Below are positions 26,465 through 35,776 of a DNA stretch of 64,000 nt, in pieces. Position 1 is the first letter of the stretch; each line of letters opens with the position of its first letter. The notes under the pieces are model-generated. The model saw nothing but the letters and a program-made list of their open reading frames with translations, was not told the DNA's origin and made no database searches. Source of the DNA: CAG-492 sp035388585 (GTDB lineage: Bacteria; Bacillota; Clostridia; TANB77; CAG-508); NCBI GenBank assembly GCA_035388585.1, contig DAOOQE010000001.1, forward strand, positions 1-64,000, given 5' to 3'. A program made the position numbers and the translations under genes.

Positions 26465-27637
26465 ATGAAAGTATTATATATACCAGATACTGTAAGCAAA
26501 TATGGTGCAACCAATTCACTAAAGGAATTAACAAAAAAATTAGGAGATTTAAAAAATGTAGATATAAATATAGCTATAAATAAGAATAATCCATTGTTTA
26601 GTGAGTTTGAAAATATGGGTTTTTCGGTTTATGATAGTAAGCATGTTGCATTTATGATAGGTGAGGGAAGAACATGGTGGAAGAAAATAATCAAAAAAAT
26701 ATTAATTCCGTATTATTATTTAAATTACAAAATAAGAAATTATATTTCTGTACGAATTTTGGAAAAAAAAATAAACTTTTCTTCAATAGACATTATACAT
26801 TCTAATATTAATAGAAATGATCTTGGGGCAATATTGGCAGAAAGAAATAATATTAAACATATATTGCATTTAAGAGAATTTGGTGAAGAAGATTATCAAT
26901 GTTTTTCGCTTAGAAAAAATTATATAAATTTTATGAACAATCATGTAGATAAATTTATTGCTATTTCAAATGCAGTTGCAGAATGTTGGATAAAAAAAGG
27001 AATTTTAAAAGATAAGGTAAAAGTTATATATAATGGCGTAGAATCTAAAAAATTTCAAAATCATCAGATTAAAAAAGAAAGTGATAATATAAGAATAGTA
27101 ATGTCAGGATTTATTTTTACTGGAAAAGGACAATTACAGTTGATTCAAGCTTTAAAAAAAATTGAGAAAGTGCATCAAATTTCAGTGGATTTTTATGGTG
27201 AAGGAGAAAAAACATATATTAATAAAATAAAAAAAGAAATAAAAAATACAGAATTGGAGAAAAAAGTTAAATTTTTAGGATATAAAAATAACATTAATGA
27301 ATTATTGCCTAATTATGATATTGGTGTTATTTGTTCTAAAGCAGAGGGATTTGGACGTGTTACAATTGAGTATATGATGTGTGGATTATGTGTTATTGCA
27401 TCTAATACTGGTGCAAACGTAGAATTAATTAAAGATGGGAAAACAGGTTACTTATATAATTATGGCGATATAGATAATTTAACACTCGTCTTAAACAAAA
27501 TAATAAAAAATATATATAATCTAGATACGATAAGAAAGAATGGATACGAAAATTCTATAACTAAATTTTCTAGTTTAGTTAACGCAGAAAATATATATGT
27601 TTTATATGAAGAATTGATAGGAGAATGTAAAAAATGA
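26465..27637 (+). CDS. GT4-type glycosyltransferase
   Basis: A 390-residue GT-B glycosyltransferase. The N-terminal acceptor half begins VLYIPDTVSKYGATNSL. The C-terminal donor half has VIYNGVES, VMSGFIFTGKGQLQLIQAL, and the EX7E motif AEGFGRVTIEYMMCG followed by SNTGANVELI.DG.TG. It should retain the anomeric configuration while adding a sugar from a nucleotide donor to the growing lipid-linked unit. ATG 26465 directly follows the previous stop, with SD AGGAGG in the end of that gene. It overlaps the next gene by 4 nt. Confidence 0.9.
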   Translation: MKVLYIPDTVSKYGATNSLKELTKKLGDLKNVDINIAINKNNPLFSEFENMGFSVYDSKHVAFMIGEGRTWWKKIIKKILIPYYYLNYKIRNYISVRILEKKINFSSIDIIHSNINRNDLGAILAERNNIKHILHLREFGEEDYQCFSLRKNYINFMNNHVDKFIAISNAVAECWIKKGILKDKVKVIYNGVESKKFQNHQIKKESDNIRIVMSGFIFTGKGQLQLIQALKKIEKVHQISVDFYGEGEKTYINKIKKEIKNTELEKKVKFLGYKNNINELLPNYDIGVICSKAEGFGRVTIEYMMCGLCVIASNTGANVELIKDGKTGYLYNYGDIDNLTLVLNKIIKNIYNLDTIRKNGYENSITKFSSLVNAENIYVLYEELIGECKK

Positions 27638-28581
27638 ATAAGAAAATAGTTGCAGTTGTTGTTACATATAATAGAAAAAGATTACTAAAAGAGTGCATCG
27701 ATGGGATTTTAAATCAAACGTATACAGTAGAAAAAATAATAATTGTAGATAACGCAAGTACAGATGATACAGAAAATTATTTAAAAGAAAAAAAAATATT
27801 AACTTTAAATAATGTAGAATATATAAAACTATCTAAAAATATAGGAGGAGCTGGTGGATTTTATACAGGTATGAAAAAAGCAATACAATTAAACTATGAT
27901 TGGGTTTGGATAATGGATGACGATACTATTCCAAATCAAAACACCCTTAAAGAATTAATTGAAGCTTCTAAAAATATTAATGAGAATTGCAGTTTTCTCT
28001 CTAGTTCTGTCTTTGGAATGAAGAAGGAGGTTATGAATGTTCCAATTTTAGATGATTCAATGAGCGATAATGGTTACCCTGATTGGTATAGATTTTTAAA
28101 ATATGGATGTGTAAAGATAAAAACAGCAACATTTGTTTCGTTGTTAATAAAGAATGATGCAATTAAACAATGCGGATTACCCGTAAAAGACTATTTTATT
28201 TGGGGGGATGATACTGAATATACAACTAGATTAACTAAGTTTTATGGACCTGCATTTCTTGTTGGAAGTAGTGAAGTTTTACATAAAAGAATAATTTCGA
28301 AGTCTTTAACTTTAATAGAAGAAAATAATATTGATAGAATTAACTTTTTTTATTACATGATTAGAAATAACTTTATTAATACAAATGAATATTATGGGAA
28401 AATCAAACTAATTAAATATGTGTTAAAAAATATTCTACTATATCTTGAATTATTATTTTCTAAAACAAAGTATAAAAAAATAAAGTTAAAAACAGTTAGA
28501 AAAGGAATTTTGGATGGCATATTTAGAAAATATGATTTTAATGCTTTCATAAATAGAATGATTATTGAAATGGAGGAATAA
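27634..28581 (+). CDS. GT2 glycosyltransferase, GlfT2-like
   Basis: A 315-residue GT-A family 2 enzyme: VAVVVTYNRKRLLKECIDGI, VDNASTDDT, GGAGGFYTGMKKA, the metal-binding WIMDDD (about 92), and acceptor-site FIWGDDTEYTTRL (about 192). The GGAGGF..G and WGDDxEY patterns resemble galactofuranosyltransferases such as GlfT2. This fits the UDP-galactopyranose mutase gene two genes downstream, so UDP-galactofuranose is the likely donor. It starts in an ATGA overlap with the GT4 gene. Confidence 0.85.
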   Translation: MNKKIVAVVVTYNRKRLLKECIDGILNQTYTVEKIIIVDNASTDDTENYLKEKKILTLNNVEYIKLSKNIGGAGGFYTGMKKAIQLNYDWVWIMDDDTIPNQNTLKELIEASKNINENCSFLSSSVFGMKKEVMNVPILDDSMSDNGYPDWYRFLKYGCVKIKTATFVSLLIKNDAIKQCGLPVKDYFIWGDDTEYTTRLTKFYGPAFLVGSSEVLHKRIISKSLTLIEENNIDRINFFYYMIRNNFINTNEYYGKIKLIKYVLKNILLYLELLFSKTKYKKIKLKTVRKGILDGIFRKYDFNAFINRMIIEMEE

Positions 28582-28584
28582 TTC

Positions 28585-29811
28585 ATGAAAAAAATTAGAC
28601 TTTCGGATATAATCACTTATTTATTCGTTTTTTCGCTAATATTGGAATGTAATTCAGTATATAATCGAATTGTTGGATTACCAATAAAAACTGAATATTT
28701 TTACTATGGAATACAAGCGATTTTTTTATTTTATATTTTAAATCAGTGTAAAAAGATTAGGAAATATGATTTGATTTTCGTTGAAATTTTAGCTTTGTTA
28801 GGATTATTATTTCTATTTTTAAATGTTTCATCTGGAGAAGCTATAATTGCATATATTATTAAATTTATAATATTGCTTCCGACCCTTATTCTTTATTTTA
28901 GATTAAATACCGAAAATGTCAATAGGTTATGCAAAGCATTTGTTGATTGTTCATTAGTTTTAGCTGTAATTTCTCTCATACTGTACTTGTTATTTATTAC
29001 TAACGTTTTTGGTGATAACACAGTATTAGTTAAATGGGGAGGGTCAAGACAAATAAATCATTTATTTTATATGCAGTTTAATATGCAGAATTCTTATTCA
29101 TTTGGAACAATGTTATTAAGAAATACAGGCATTTTTACTGAATCACCAATGTATTCTTACATATTAACTTTGGCATTGGCATTTAATTATTTGAATTTCA
29201 ATAAAGTTAAACATTATATATTATTAATAACCATTATAACAACATTTTCCACTACAGGAATAATCGCAGCTGGAATAATTGTTTTTATAAATTCATTTAT
29301 TGCTGAAAATAAAAAGAATATTATAAAAAAAATAATATTACCATTTATAATTGCAATCTTATCTATAGTAGCTGTAAATTTGATTGAAATGAAAATGGAA
29401 AATGAAAGTTGGTCGTACAATTTAAGATTTGAAGATTACATTGTATCATATTTAGCTTGGAATGAACATCCATTAGTTGGAAATGGATATGAAAATACTT
29501 CAAAGTCAGTATCTTATATGAATCATGATAGAAGAAAAGATGAAATAAAACATGGTCAAAGTAATGCAGTTGGAAGGTTATTGGCTGAAGGTGGGATTTT
29601 TTTGTTTTTATATTACATGATCCCAACATTCAAGACAATAATACAATCATATAAAAAACATGATAAATCTTTTTTATCAATATCTATTAGTTTTTTTATT
29701 TTGATTATATCAACTAATATTCCTTATCAAATGATAACTATGTTTATGTTATCATTGTTGTTTAATTATAATAGAAACTATATAAAGGAGATGAAATATG
29801 AAAAATTATGA
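28585..29811 (+). CDS. Wzy-like polysaccharide polymerase
   Basis: A 408-residue polytopic membrane protein with about 10 TM helices and a large extracytoplasmic loop (about 285-345: WNEHPLVGNGYENTSKS, HGQSNAVGRLLAEGG) in the place where O-antigen polymerases and ligases have theirs. The segment NTGIFTESPMYSYILTLAL also fits the family. Sequence identity in this family is low, so the call rests on topology and locus. It would link repeat units on the outer face of the membrane after Wzx flips them. It overlaps glf by 14 nt. Confidence 0.8.
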   Translation: MKKIRLSDIITYLFVFSLILECNSVYNRIVGLPIKTEYFYYGIQAIFLFYILNQCKKIRKYDLIFVEILALLGLLFLFLNVSSGEAIIAYIIKFIILLPTLILYFRLNTENVNRLCKAFVDCSLVLAVISLILYLLFITNVFGDNTVLVKWGGSRQINHLFYMQFNMQNSYSFGTMLLRNTGIFTESPMYSYILTLALAFNYLNFNKVKHYILLITIITTFSTTGIIAAGIIVFINSFIAENKKNIIKKIILPFIIAILSIVAVNLIEMKMENESWSYNLRFEDYIVSYLAWNEHPLVGNGYENTSKSVSYMNHDRRKDEIKHGQSNAVGRLLAEGGIFLFLYYMIPTFKTIIQSYKKHDKSFLSISISFFILIISTNIPYQMITMFMLSLLFNYNRNYIKEMKYEKL

Positions 29812-30904
29812 TTATTTAATAGTTGGTTCAGGATTGTTTGGAGCGACATTTGCAAATTTAGCAAATAAAGAAGGTAAAAAGATTTTAGTAATAGAAAAAA
29901 GATCTAATATAGCTGGAAATGTATATACAGAAAATATTAGTGGAATAAATGTACATAAATATGGAGCACATATATTTCATACAGATTATAAAGATGTGTG
30001 GAACTATGTGAATTCATTTGTAGAATTTAATAGATATACTAACTCACCAATTGCACGTATTGGTGATGAAACATACAATATGCCATTTAACATGAACACT
30101 TTTTGTAAAATATGGAAGGATGTATTTACACCAGAAGATGCAATGCGACATATAAATGAAGAAAAAAAAGAAATGGAAGGAAAAGAACCTCATAATCTTG
30201 AAGAACAAGCAATTAGTCTAGTAGGCAGATCGATTTATGAAAAATTAATAAAAGGATATACAGAAAAACAATGGAATAGAGATTGTACTGATTTACCGGC
30301 ATTTATAATTAAAAGATTACCAGTAAGATTAATTTATGATAATAACTATTTTAACGATAAATATCAAGGTATACCAATAGGTGGATATACAAAACTAGTA
30401 GAAAAAATTTTAGAAGGAATAGAAATAAGACTAAATACAGATTTCTTTGATAATATTGAAGAATACAAAAATATGGCAGATAAAATAGTATATACAGGAC
30501 CAATAGACGAATATTTTAATTATTCATTAGGTAAACTTGATTGGAGAAGTTTAAAATTCGAAACAAAATGTTTAAACAAGAAAAATTTTCAAGGAAATGC
30601 TGTTGTAAATTACACAGGACATGAAGTAGATTATACAAGAGTCATTGAACATAAACATTTTGAATTTGATACAGAAAGCGATAAAACAATAATAACATAT
30701 GAATATCCAGAAGATTATGTTGAAGGCTTGGAAAAATATTATACAGTAAACGATGATATAAATAATAAATTAGCCGAGAAATATAAAGAACTTGCCAAAA
30801 AAGAGGAAAATGTAATTTTTGGTGGTAGACTTGCTGAATATAAGTATTATGACATGGATGATGTTATAAAATCTGCATTTGAAATATATCAAAATAACAA
30901 ATAG
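29798..30904 (+). CDS. glf: UDP-galactopyranose mutase
   Basis: A 368-residue flavoenzyme that interconverts UDP-galactopyranose and UDP-galactofuranose. The N-terminal FAD-binding motif is VGSGLFGATFA (about 8-18), followed by EKRSNIAGN and the typical HKYGAHIFHT. Further family segments are EKQWNRDCTDLPA and the conserved arginine in DYTRVIEHKHF, with GRLAEYKYYDMD near the C-terminus. It supplies galactofuranose for the capsule; the GT2 at 27634 is the probable user. ATG 29798 lies inside the wzy gene end, behind AAAGGAGATGAAAT. Confidence 0.95.
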   Translation: MKNYDYLIVGSGLFGATFANLANKEGKKILVIEKRSNIAGNVYTENISGINVHKYGAHIFHTDYKDVWNYVNSFVEFNRYTNSPIARIGDETYNMPFNMNTFCKIWKDVFTPEDAMRHINEEKKEMEGKEPHNLEEQAISLVGRSIYEKLIKGYTEKQWNRDCTDLPAFIIKRLPVRLIYDNNYFNDKYQGIPIGGYTKLVEKILEGIEIRLNTDFFDNIEEYKNMADKIVYTGPIDEYFNYSLGKLDWRSLKFETKCLNKKNFQGNAVVNYTGHEVDYTRVIEHKHFEFDTESDKTIITYEYPEDYVEGLEKYYTVNDDINNKLAEKYKELAKKEENVIFGGRLAEYKYYDMDDVIKSAFEIYQNNK

Positions 30905-30919
30905 AGGGGAGCTATTGAT

Positions 30920-32356
30920 GTGGTGGCTAAAAAAAGTGTAACAATAAATTATATTTATAATTTGTTTTATCAATTACTTGCTATTATTATTCCGCTTGTA
31001 ACTACACCTTATTTATCAAGAGTTCTTGGAGCTGAAAATATTGGAATATATAGTTTCACATTATCTATTACTACATACTTTATATTATTTGGTTCACTTG
31101 GTATTGCTATGTATGGACAAAGAGAAATTGCTTATTTTCAAAACGATAAGGATAAAAGAACAAAGATTTTTTTTGAAATGTTTTTTGTAAGGCTTGTTTC
31201 TATAACAATTTCAATAGCCATATTTTGTTTTGGATTCTGTACGTTTGGGGATTACAGTTCTTATTATAAAATTTTATTATTAGAAATTATTGCAAATTCA
31301 ATAGATATTAGCTGGTTTTTTCAAGGATTAGAAGAATTCAAAAAAACTGTTAAAAGAAATATAATTGTTAAACTAATAAGTGTCGTATGTATATTTTTAC
31401 TGGTTAAAACTTCCAACGATTTATATAAATATTTCTTTATTTACGTATTATCTACTTTTTTAGGAAATGTAACTTTATGGTTTTATTTACCTAAATATAT
31501 AAATAAATTGTCGTTTAAAGGTTTAAATCTAGTAAAACATATAAAACCTACGATAATATTATTTGTTCCTCAAATTGCAACTCAAATTTATACGGTTTTA
31601 GACAAAACGATGATAGGTATAATTATAGGTGATAAAGCTGAGGTGGGATATTACGAGCAAGCACAAAAGATGATTAAATTATTAATGACACTTGCAACTT
31701 CTTTAGGTACAGTAATGCTACCAAGAATTGCGGCAACTTATGCAAATGGAGATTTAAAGAAAGTAAAAGAATATATGAATAAATCCTTTGGATTTATAAT
31801 GATGTTAGCATTTCCGTTGATGTTTGGAATGATTAGTGTTGCTTATAAATTTGTTCCAATATTTTATGGCAGTGAGTTTGATAAGGTTGCACCATTAATA
31901 TGTGTAATTAGTCCTATTATTATTTTGATAGGTTTAAGTAATGTAACTGGAACACAATATTTGCTTCCAACGAAACAACAAAACAAGTATACAATTTCTG
32001 TTGTTATAGGTGCTATAATTAATTTTATTTTAAATATGTTACTGATTAAAAAATTTGCAAGCATAGGTGCTTCAATTGCAACTGTTCTTGCAGAATTTGC
32101 AGTAACATTTATACAGATTTATTTAATACGAAAGCAAATAATTCTTAGACAAGTTATAAAAATAACATATAAATATTTTATTGCAGCATTTATTATGTTT
32201 GTTATAAGTATTGTTATTTCAATGTTAGTAAAAAATAATATAATCTCAATTATAGTACAATTGATTTTCTCAGCAATAACATATTTTACAATATTGATTG
32301 TTATGAAAGATGATTTAGTATTTGAGGGAATTAAGATGATTAAAAACAAAAAATAA
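30920..32356 (+). CDS. Wzx-type polysaccharide flippase
   Basis: A 478-residue protein with about 12-14 TM helices of the MOP/polysaccharide-transport superfamily. N-terminal NYIYNLFYQLLAIIIPLVTT and PYLSRVLGAENIGIYSF are classic for Wzx. It should flip undecaprenyl-linked repeat units to the outer face. The start is GTG 30920 (or 30923), set by AGAGGGGAG; the nearby ATG 30918 runs out of frame to a stop after seven codons. It lies 15 nt after glf. Confidence 0.92.
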   Translation: MVAKKSVTINYIYNLFYQLLAIIIPLVTTPYLSRVLGAENIGIYSFTLSITTYFILFGSLGIAMYGQREIAYFQNDKDKRTKIFFEMFFVRLVSITISIAIFCFGFCTFGDYSSYYKILLLEIIANSIDISWFFQGLEEFKKTVKRNIIVKLISVVCIFLLVKTSNDLYKYFFIYVLSTFLGNVTLWFYLPKYINKLSFKGLNLVKHIKPTIILFVPQIATQIYTVLDKTMIGIIIGDKAEVGYYEQAQKMIKLLMTLATSLGTVMLPRIAATYANGDLKKVKEYMNKSFGFIMMLAFPLMFGMISVAYKFVPIFYGSEFDKVAPLICVISPIIILIGLSNVTGTQYLLPTKQQNKYTISVVIGAIINFILNMLLIKKFASIGASIATVLAEFAVTFIQIYLIRKQIILRQVIKITYKYFIAAFIMFVISIVISMLVKNNIISIIVQLIFSAITYFTILIVMKDDLVFEGIKMIKNKK

Positions 32357-32398
32357 AAATAATTAAATGTTAAATAATTTTGAGAAATGGAGAATAAT

Positions 32399-33565
32399 AT
32401 GAAAATAGCAGTTGCAGGAACTGGTTATGTTGGTTTATCTCTAGCTACATTACTAAGTAAAAATAATGAGGTATACGCATTGGATATACTACCAGAAAAA
32501 GTAGAGAAAATAAATAATAGAATAAGTCCAATTCAAGATGAATACATTGAAAAATATTTTATCAAAGAAAAATTAAATTTAAAGGCGACTCTTGATTATA
32601 AAGAAGCATTTGATGGTGCCGAATTTATTCTTATTAGTACACCAACAAATTATGATTCTGAAAAGAATTATTTTGATACATCTTCGGTTGAAGATATAAT
32701 TAAAAAAATTATCAGTATGAAAATAAATACTACTATGGTTGTTAAATCAACAATACCAGTAGGTTTTATAAAATCCATGAAGGAAAAATATGGTATAGAT
32801 AATATAATGTTTAGTCCTGAATTTTTAAGAGAAGGAAAAGCATTATATGACAACCTATATCCATCAAGAATAATTGTTGGAGAAAAATCAGAAAGAGCGG
32901 AAATATTTGCTAATCTATTAAAAGAAAACTGTTTAAATGAAGATGTTGTAATTAAGTTTATGGATTCTACTGAGGCAGAGGCGGTTAAATTGTTTGCTAA
33001 CACATATCTTGCTTTAAGAGTAGCATATTTTAATGAGTTAGATACTTATGCTGAGATTAAAGGGTTAAATGCGAAGGATATAATAGAAGGTGTAAGTTTA
33101 GACCCAAGAATTGGAGAACATTATAATAATCCTTCTTTTGGATATGGCGGATATTGCTTGCCAAAAGATACTAAACAACTATTGGCTAATTATGATAATG
33201 TTCCACAAAACTTAATACGTGCAATTGTTAGATCTAATAAAACTAGAAAAAAACATATAACTGAAATGATAATGAAAAAAAATCCTGAAACGGTAGGAGT
33301 ATTTAGATTAACTATGAAAAGTGGTTCTGATAACTTTAGAGCTAGTGCTATTCAAGAAATAATTGAATTGATTAAATTAGAAGGAATTGAAGTTATTATT
33401 TATGAACCTACATTGGAAGTACATACTTTTAATAATTGCAAGGTGTTTAAGGATTTAACTGAATTTGGAGAAAAATCAGATATAATACTAGCAAATAGAT
33501 CTGACAGTATACTAGAAAAGTATAAAGATAAATTATATACAAGAGATTTATATAGTAGAGATTAA
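32399..33565 (+). CDS. ugd: UDP-glucose 6-dehydrogenase
   Basis: A 388-residue NAD-dependent dehydrogenase that oxidises UDP-glucose to UDP-glucuronate. N-terminal Rossmann motif VAGTGYVGLSLA (about 4-15), STPTNYD, SPEFLREG, and the catalytic cysteine in GYGGYCLPKDTKQL (about 251). The length fits the short capsule-type enzymes. ATG 32387 lies before the SD GGAGA, so ATG 32399 is used. It points to a uronic acid in the polymer, unless the product is used elsewhere. Confidence 0.92.
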   Translation: MKIAVAGTGYVGLSLATLLSKNNEVYALDILPEKVEKINNRISPIQDEYIEKYFIKEKLNLKATLDYKEAFDGAEFILISTPTNYDSEKNYFDTSSVEDIIKKIISMKINTTMVVKSTIPVGFIKSMKEKYGIDNIMFSPEFLREGKALYDNLYPSRIIVGEKSERAEIFANLLKENCLNEDVVIKFMDSTEAEAVKLFANTYLALRVAYFNELDTYAEIKGLNAKDIIEGVSLDPRIGEHYNNPSFGYGGYCLPKDTKQLLANYDNVPQNLIRAIVRSNKTRKKHITEMIMKKNPETVGVFRLTMKSGSDNFRASAIQEIIELIKLEGIEVIIYEPTLEVHTFNNCKVFKDLTEFGEKSDIILANRSDSILEKYKDKLYTRDLYSRD

Positions 33566-33664
33566 TATTTATTTGTAATAATTCGAAGAAAATATTTTTT
33601 AGATATATAACAATATAAGTTATAATAATTAGGAATTTTAAAAATCATATAAGGATTTAATAGT

Positions 33665-34180
33665 ATGAGTAATGAATTGAATATACAAGCATTAATAGAA
33701 CAAAAAATCTACAATTTAATAAATAATCAACTTAAAAAGAGAATAAAACCAAATCTAACATTTCATAAAGTAACAGATTTAGATTTTGAAGTTGTTAAGA
33801 ATTTAAAATCTAAGTATGGCATAGGTGGAATTATTCTCGATGTCGATGAGACCATTAGAAAAGATATGTTAGATATTCCAGATTGCAACAAAAAGTGGAT
33901 AGATTTTATGAGACAAGAATTTAAAGTTGTAATTTTAACTAATGGATTTGATGAAAAAGTTAAATCTTTTTCGTGCTCAAGAGGTATAGAGTATATGTCT
34001 TTTGCACGAAAGCCACTGAAGAGAAATTTATTGCTTGCCTGTGAAAAGATGGGATTAAATCCGGAAAATGTTCTTTTGATAGGTGATGATATTATTGCAG
34101 ATATTTATGGTGGAAATAAATGTGGGATAATTACTGCGATAGTTAATTCCGTTATAGAGGAAAAAAGTATAGAAAAATAA
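33665..34180 (+). CDS. YqeG-like HAD phosphatase
   Basis: A 171-residue HAD-IIIA protein. Motif I is ILDVDETIR (about 57-65; most YqeG proteins have DxDNT), motif II is ILTNGF, the lysine is in ARKPLKRNLLLAC and motif IV is LIGDDIIADIYGGNKCG. The N-terminal KPNLTFHKVTDLDFEVVKNL...GIGGIILD fits YqeG. It lies 99 nt after ugd at the end of the capsule block; a link to capsule synthesis is not evident. Substrate unknown. Confidence 0.8.
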   Translation: MSNELNIQALIEQKIYNLINNQLKKRIKPNLTFHKVTDLDFEVVKNLKSKYGIGGIILDVDETIRKDMLDIPDCNKKWIDFMRQEFKVVILTNGFDEKVKSFSCSRGIEYMSFARKPLKRNLLLACEKMGLNPENVLLIGDDIIADIYGGNKCGIITAIVNSVIEEKSIEK

Positions 34181-34200
34181 TATAATATACTAGGATAAAT

Positions 34201-34255
34201 CAATCAAAAGTCAATCAAAAGTTAATCAAAAGTCCATCATAAGTCCATCAAATAG
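34201..34255. repeat. 11-bp tandem repeat
   Basis: CAATCAAAAGT and variants occur five times with period 11 (34201, 34212, 34223, 34234, 34245). Confidence 0.85.
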
Positions 34256-34370
34256 AATTGCATGGATTAATGGTAGAATTTAAGAAAGTATAAATATTAT
34301 ACGGCATCTTTAAAAAAACATTTAAAATCATCTAGAAAGATATTATTTTCAAATTAATTATTATAAGAAT

Positions 34371-34402
34371 AAGGCGAATTATAAAAAAATTTGTCTTTTT
34401 TT
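34371..34402 (+). terminator. Terminator-like hairpin
   Basis: AAGGCGAATT (34371-34380) / AATTTGTCTT (34388-34397) with two G-U pairs, then TTTTT. It separates the capsule block from the Spo0A-like promoter downstream. Confidence 0.55.
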
Positions 34403-34417
34403 ATAAAATTTTTTATT

Positions 34418-34461
34418 TTCGACAGATTTCGACAAAACATTTAAAAAAAGTATGATATTAT
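34418..34461 (+). promoter_or_regulatory. Spo0A-like twin-box promoter 1
   Basis: TTCGACA at 34418-34424 and 34428-34434 (10-bp phase), then a -10-like TATTAT 21 bp after the second box. This puts the second box on the -35 position, as in Spo0A-activated sigma-A promoters. The layout is near-identical to 35489-35532. Confidence 0.65.
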
Positions 34462-34490
34462 TTCATAAATAAAACAAGGGGGTATTGTTT

Positions 34491-35390
34491 ATGAAAAACA
34501 AAAAACTAATAAAAAAAGTAGCATTAATAATGCTAATAGTGTTTATGGCACTAGCAAAAACTGTGTTTGCACATTCAGGGAGAACAGATTCAAGTGGTGG
34601 CCATAAAGATAATCAAAACATAAGTGGACTAGGGAGTTATCACTATCACTGCGGAGGAAATCCGGCACACTTACATCAAAATGGTGTATGCCCATACTCT
34701 TCTTATACTCCAACATCAAAGACCACAGTTAGTGAAACGAAACCTTTCACAAACTATATAAAAAAGTTAAGCGAAGTTACATCTTTGATTATCGAAAATG
34801 ATACTATTACTTCAATAGAAGTTGGAGAAAAGCAATTATTATCTGTAAGAATTGAACCAGAAGATGCAACCAATAAAACAATAACATGGAAAAGTTCGAA
34901 TTCATCAATATTAAAAGTAAATAATGGAGAGATAGAGGGGATAGCTCCAGGAGTGGCAGAAATTGCTGCAACTGCTAGTAATGGAAAATCAACAACAAAA
35001 GCGATTACAGTAGAACCTAAGACCACATTAGTAGAACAAATAGTGCTTTCAGAAACTGATATCTCGTTAACAGAAGGCGAAGAAAAACAAATAACTGCAA
35101 GTGTTTTACCAGATAATTCAACAAATAAGGAATTAAAATGGACAAGTTCAGATCCAAATATAGTTATAGTAAAAGATGGAAAAGTAAAGGCAAAAAGAAA
35201 AGGTGAAGTTACTATAACTGTAGTATCAGATAATAATATACAAAGTTACTGTAAAATAACAGTTAACCCTAAAGATATAGATAATTCTGCAATTGAAGGT
35301 GTAGCAAGTGCAGGCATAGTCGGAGGAATAACTGGACTAGGTATATTAGGAGCTATTGGAGCAGTTATGAAAATCAAATCTAAAATGTAA
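34491..35390 (+). CDS. Secreted YHYH-motif protein with two BIG2 domains
   Basis: 299 residues. Signal peptide 1-25 (cleavage near VFA-H). Then the metal-ligand-like YHYH segment HSGRTDSSGGHKDNQ...GSYHYHCGGNPAHLH..GVCPYSS. A linker leads to two BIG2 immunoglobulin-like domains (about 107-178 and 187-262; each with VxxGEKQxLSV and W.SSN/SD...V..G.IxGxxxG) and a C-terminal Gly-rich TM helix ending in KIKSKM. It should be a cell-surface protein anchored by its C-terminal helix. ATG 34491 follows AAGGGGGTATTG. The promoter has Spo0A-like twin boxes, so expression at stationary phase or sporulation onset is plausible. Confidence 0.8.
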   Translation: MKNKKLIKKVALIMLIVFMALAKTVFAHSGRTDSSGGHKDNQNISGLGSYHYHCGGNPAHLHQNGVCPYSSYTPTSKTTVSETKPFTNYIKKLSEVTSLIIENDTITSIEVGEKQLLSVRIEPEDATNKTITWKSSNSSILKVNNGEIEGIAPGVAEIAATASNGKSTTKAITVEPKTTLVEQIVLSETDISLTEGEEKQITASVLPDNSTNKELKWTSSDPNIVIVKDGKVKAKRKGEVTITVVSDNNIQSYCKITVNPKDIDNSAIEGVASAGIVGGITGLGILGAIGAVMKIKSKM

Positions 35391-35488
35391 TTGGGCAGGT
35401 TGTAAAAATTAAAGCTAATACTTAATTGGAGAAGTTAAAAATTAAAGTAAAAACGTAAAAGAAAAAAAAAATTAAATTTTTTTGTATT

Positions 35489-35532
35489 TTCGACAAGTTT
35501 CGACAAATTCTGCAAAAAAAGTGTAGTATAAT
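35489..35532 (+). promoter_or_regulatory. Spo0A-like twin-box promoter 2
   Basis: TTCGACA at 35489-35495 and 35499-35505, then TATAAT (35527-35532) 21 bp after the second box. Apart from small changes it matches promoter 1 through the A-run and -10 region. No convincing start codon follows the SD at 35571, so its target may be the DUF4177 gene at 35777 with a 240-nt leader, or a lost gene. Confidence 0.65.
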
Positions 35533-35568
35533 TATTTTGTTAATACATCTTTTATCATAAAAACTATT

Positions 35569-35583
35569 GGAAAGGAGGTTTCC
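35569..35583 (+). other. SD displayed in a hairpin loop, no start codon
   Basis: GGAAAGGAGGTTTCC folds as GGAAA/TTTCC with GGAGG in the loop. No ATG, GTG or TTG lies at usable distance. It is either a relic or a decoy site. Confidence 0.3.
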
Positions 35584-35690
35584 TACATAAATTATATATA
35601 AATCATAAGTTATATATTATAAAATCTAAAACAACTTTTTTTATAAACTTGATAAAGAGGTATTAATTAATTGAAGAATTTTAAAGAATG

Positions 35691-35736
35691 GCACAGAACT
35701 AGATTATTAATAGCTACAAATAATCTAGTTTTGTGC
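35691..35736 (+). promoter_or_regulatory. 18-bp-arm inverted repeat upstream of the DUF4177 gene
   Basis: GCACAGAACTAGATTATT (35691-35708) and AATAATCTAGTTTTGTGC (35719-35736) pair along their whole length with one G-U; the loop is 10 nt. There is no T-run, but TATAAT-like sequence follows directly, so it may be an operator or an RNA element. A 26-codon frame (TTG 35671-35751) also spans it. Confidence 0.6.
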
Positions 35737-35776
35737 TATAATATAGATTAGATATCAAAATGAAAGGAGAAAAACA

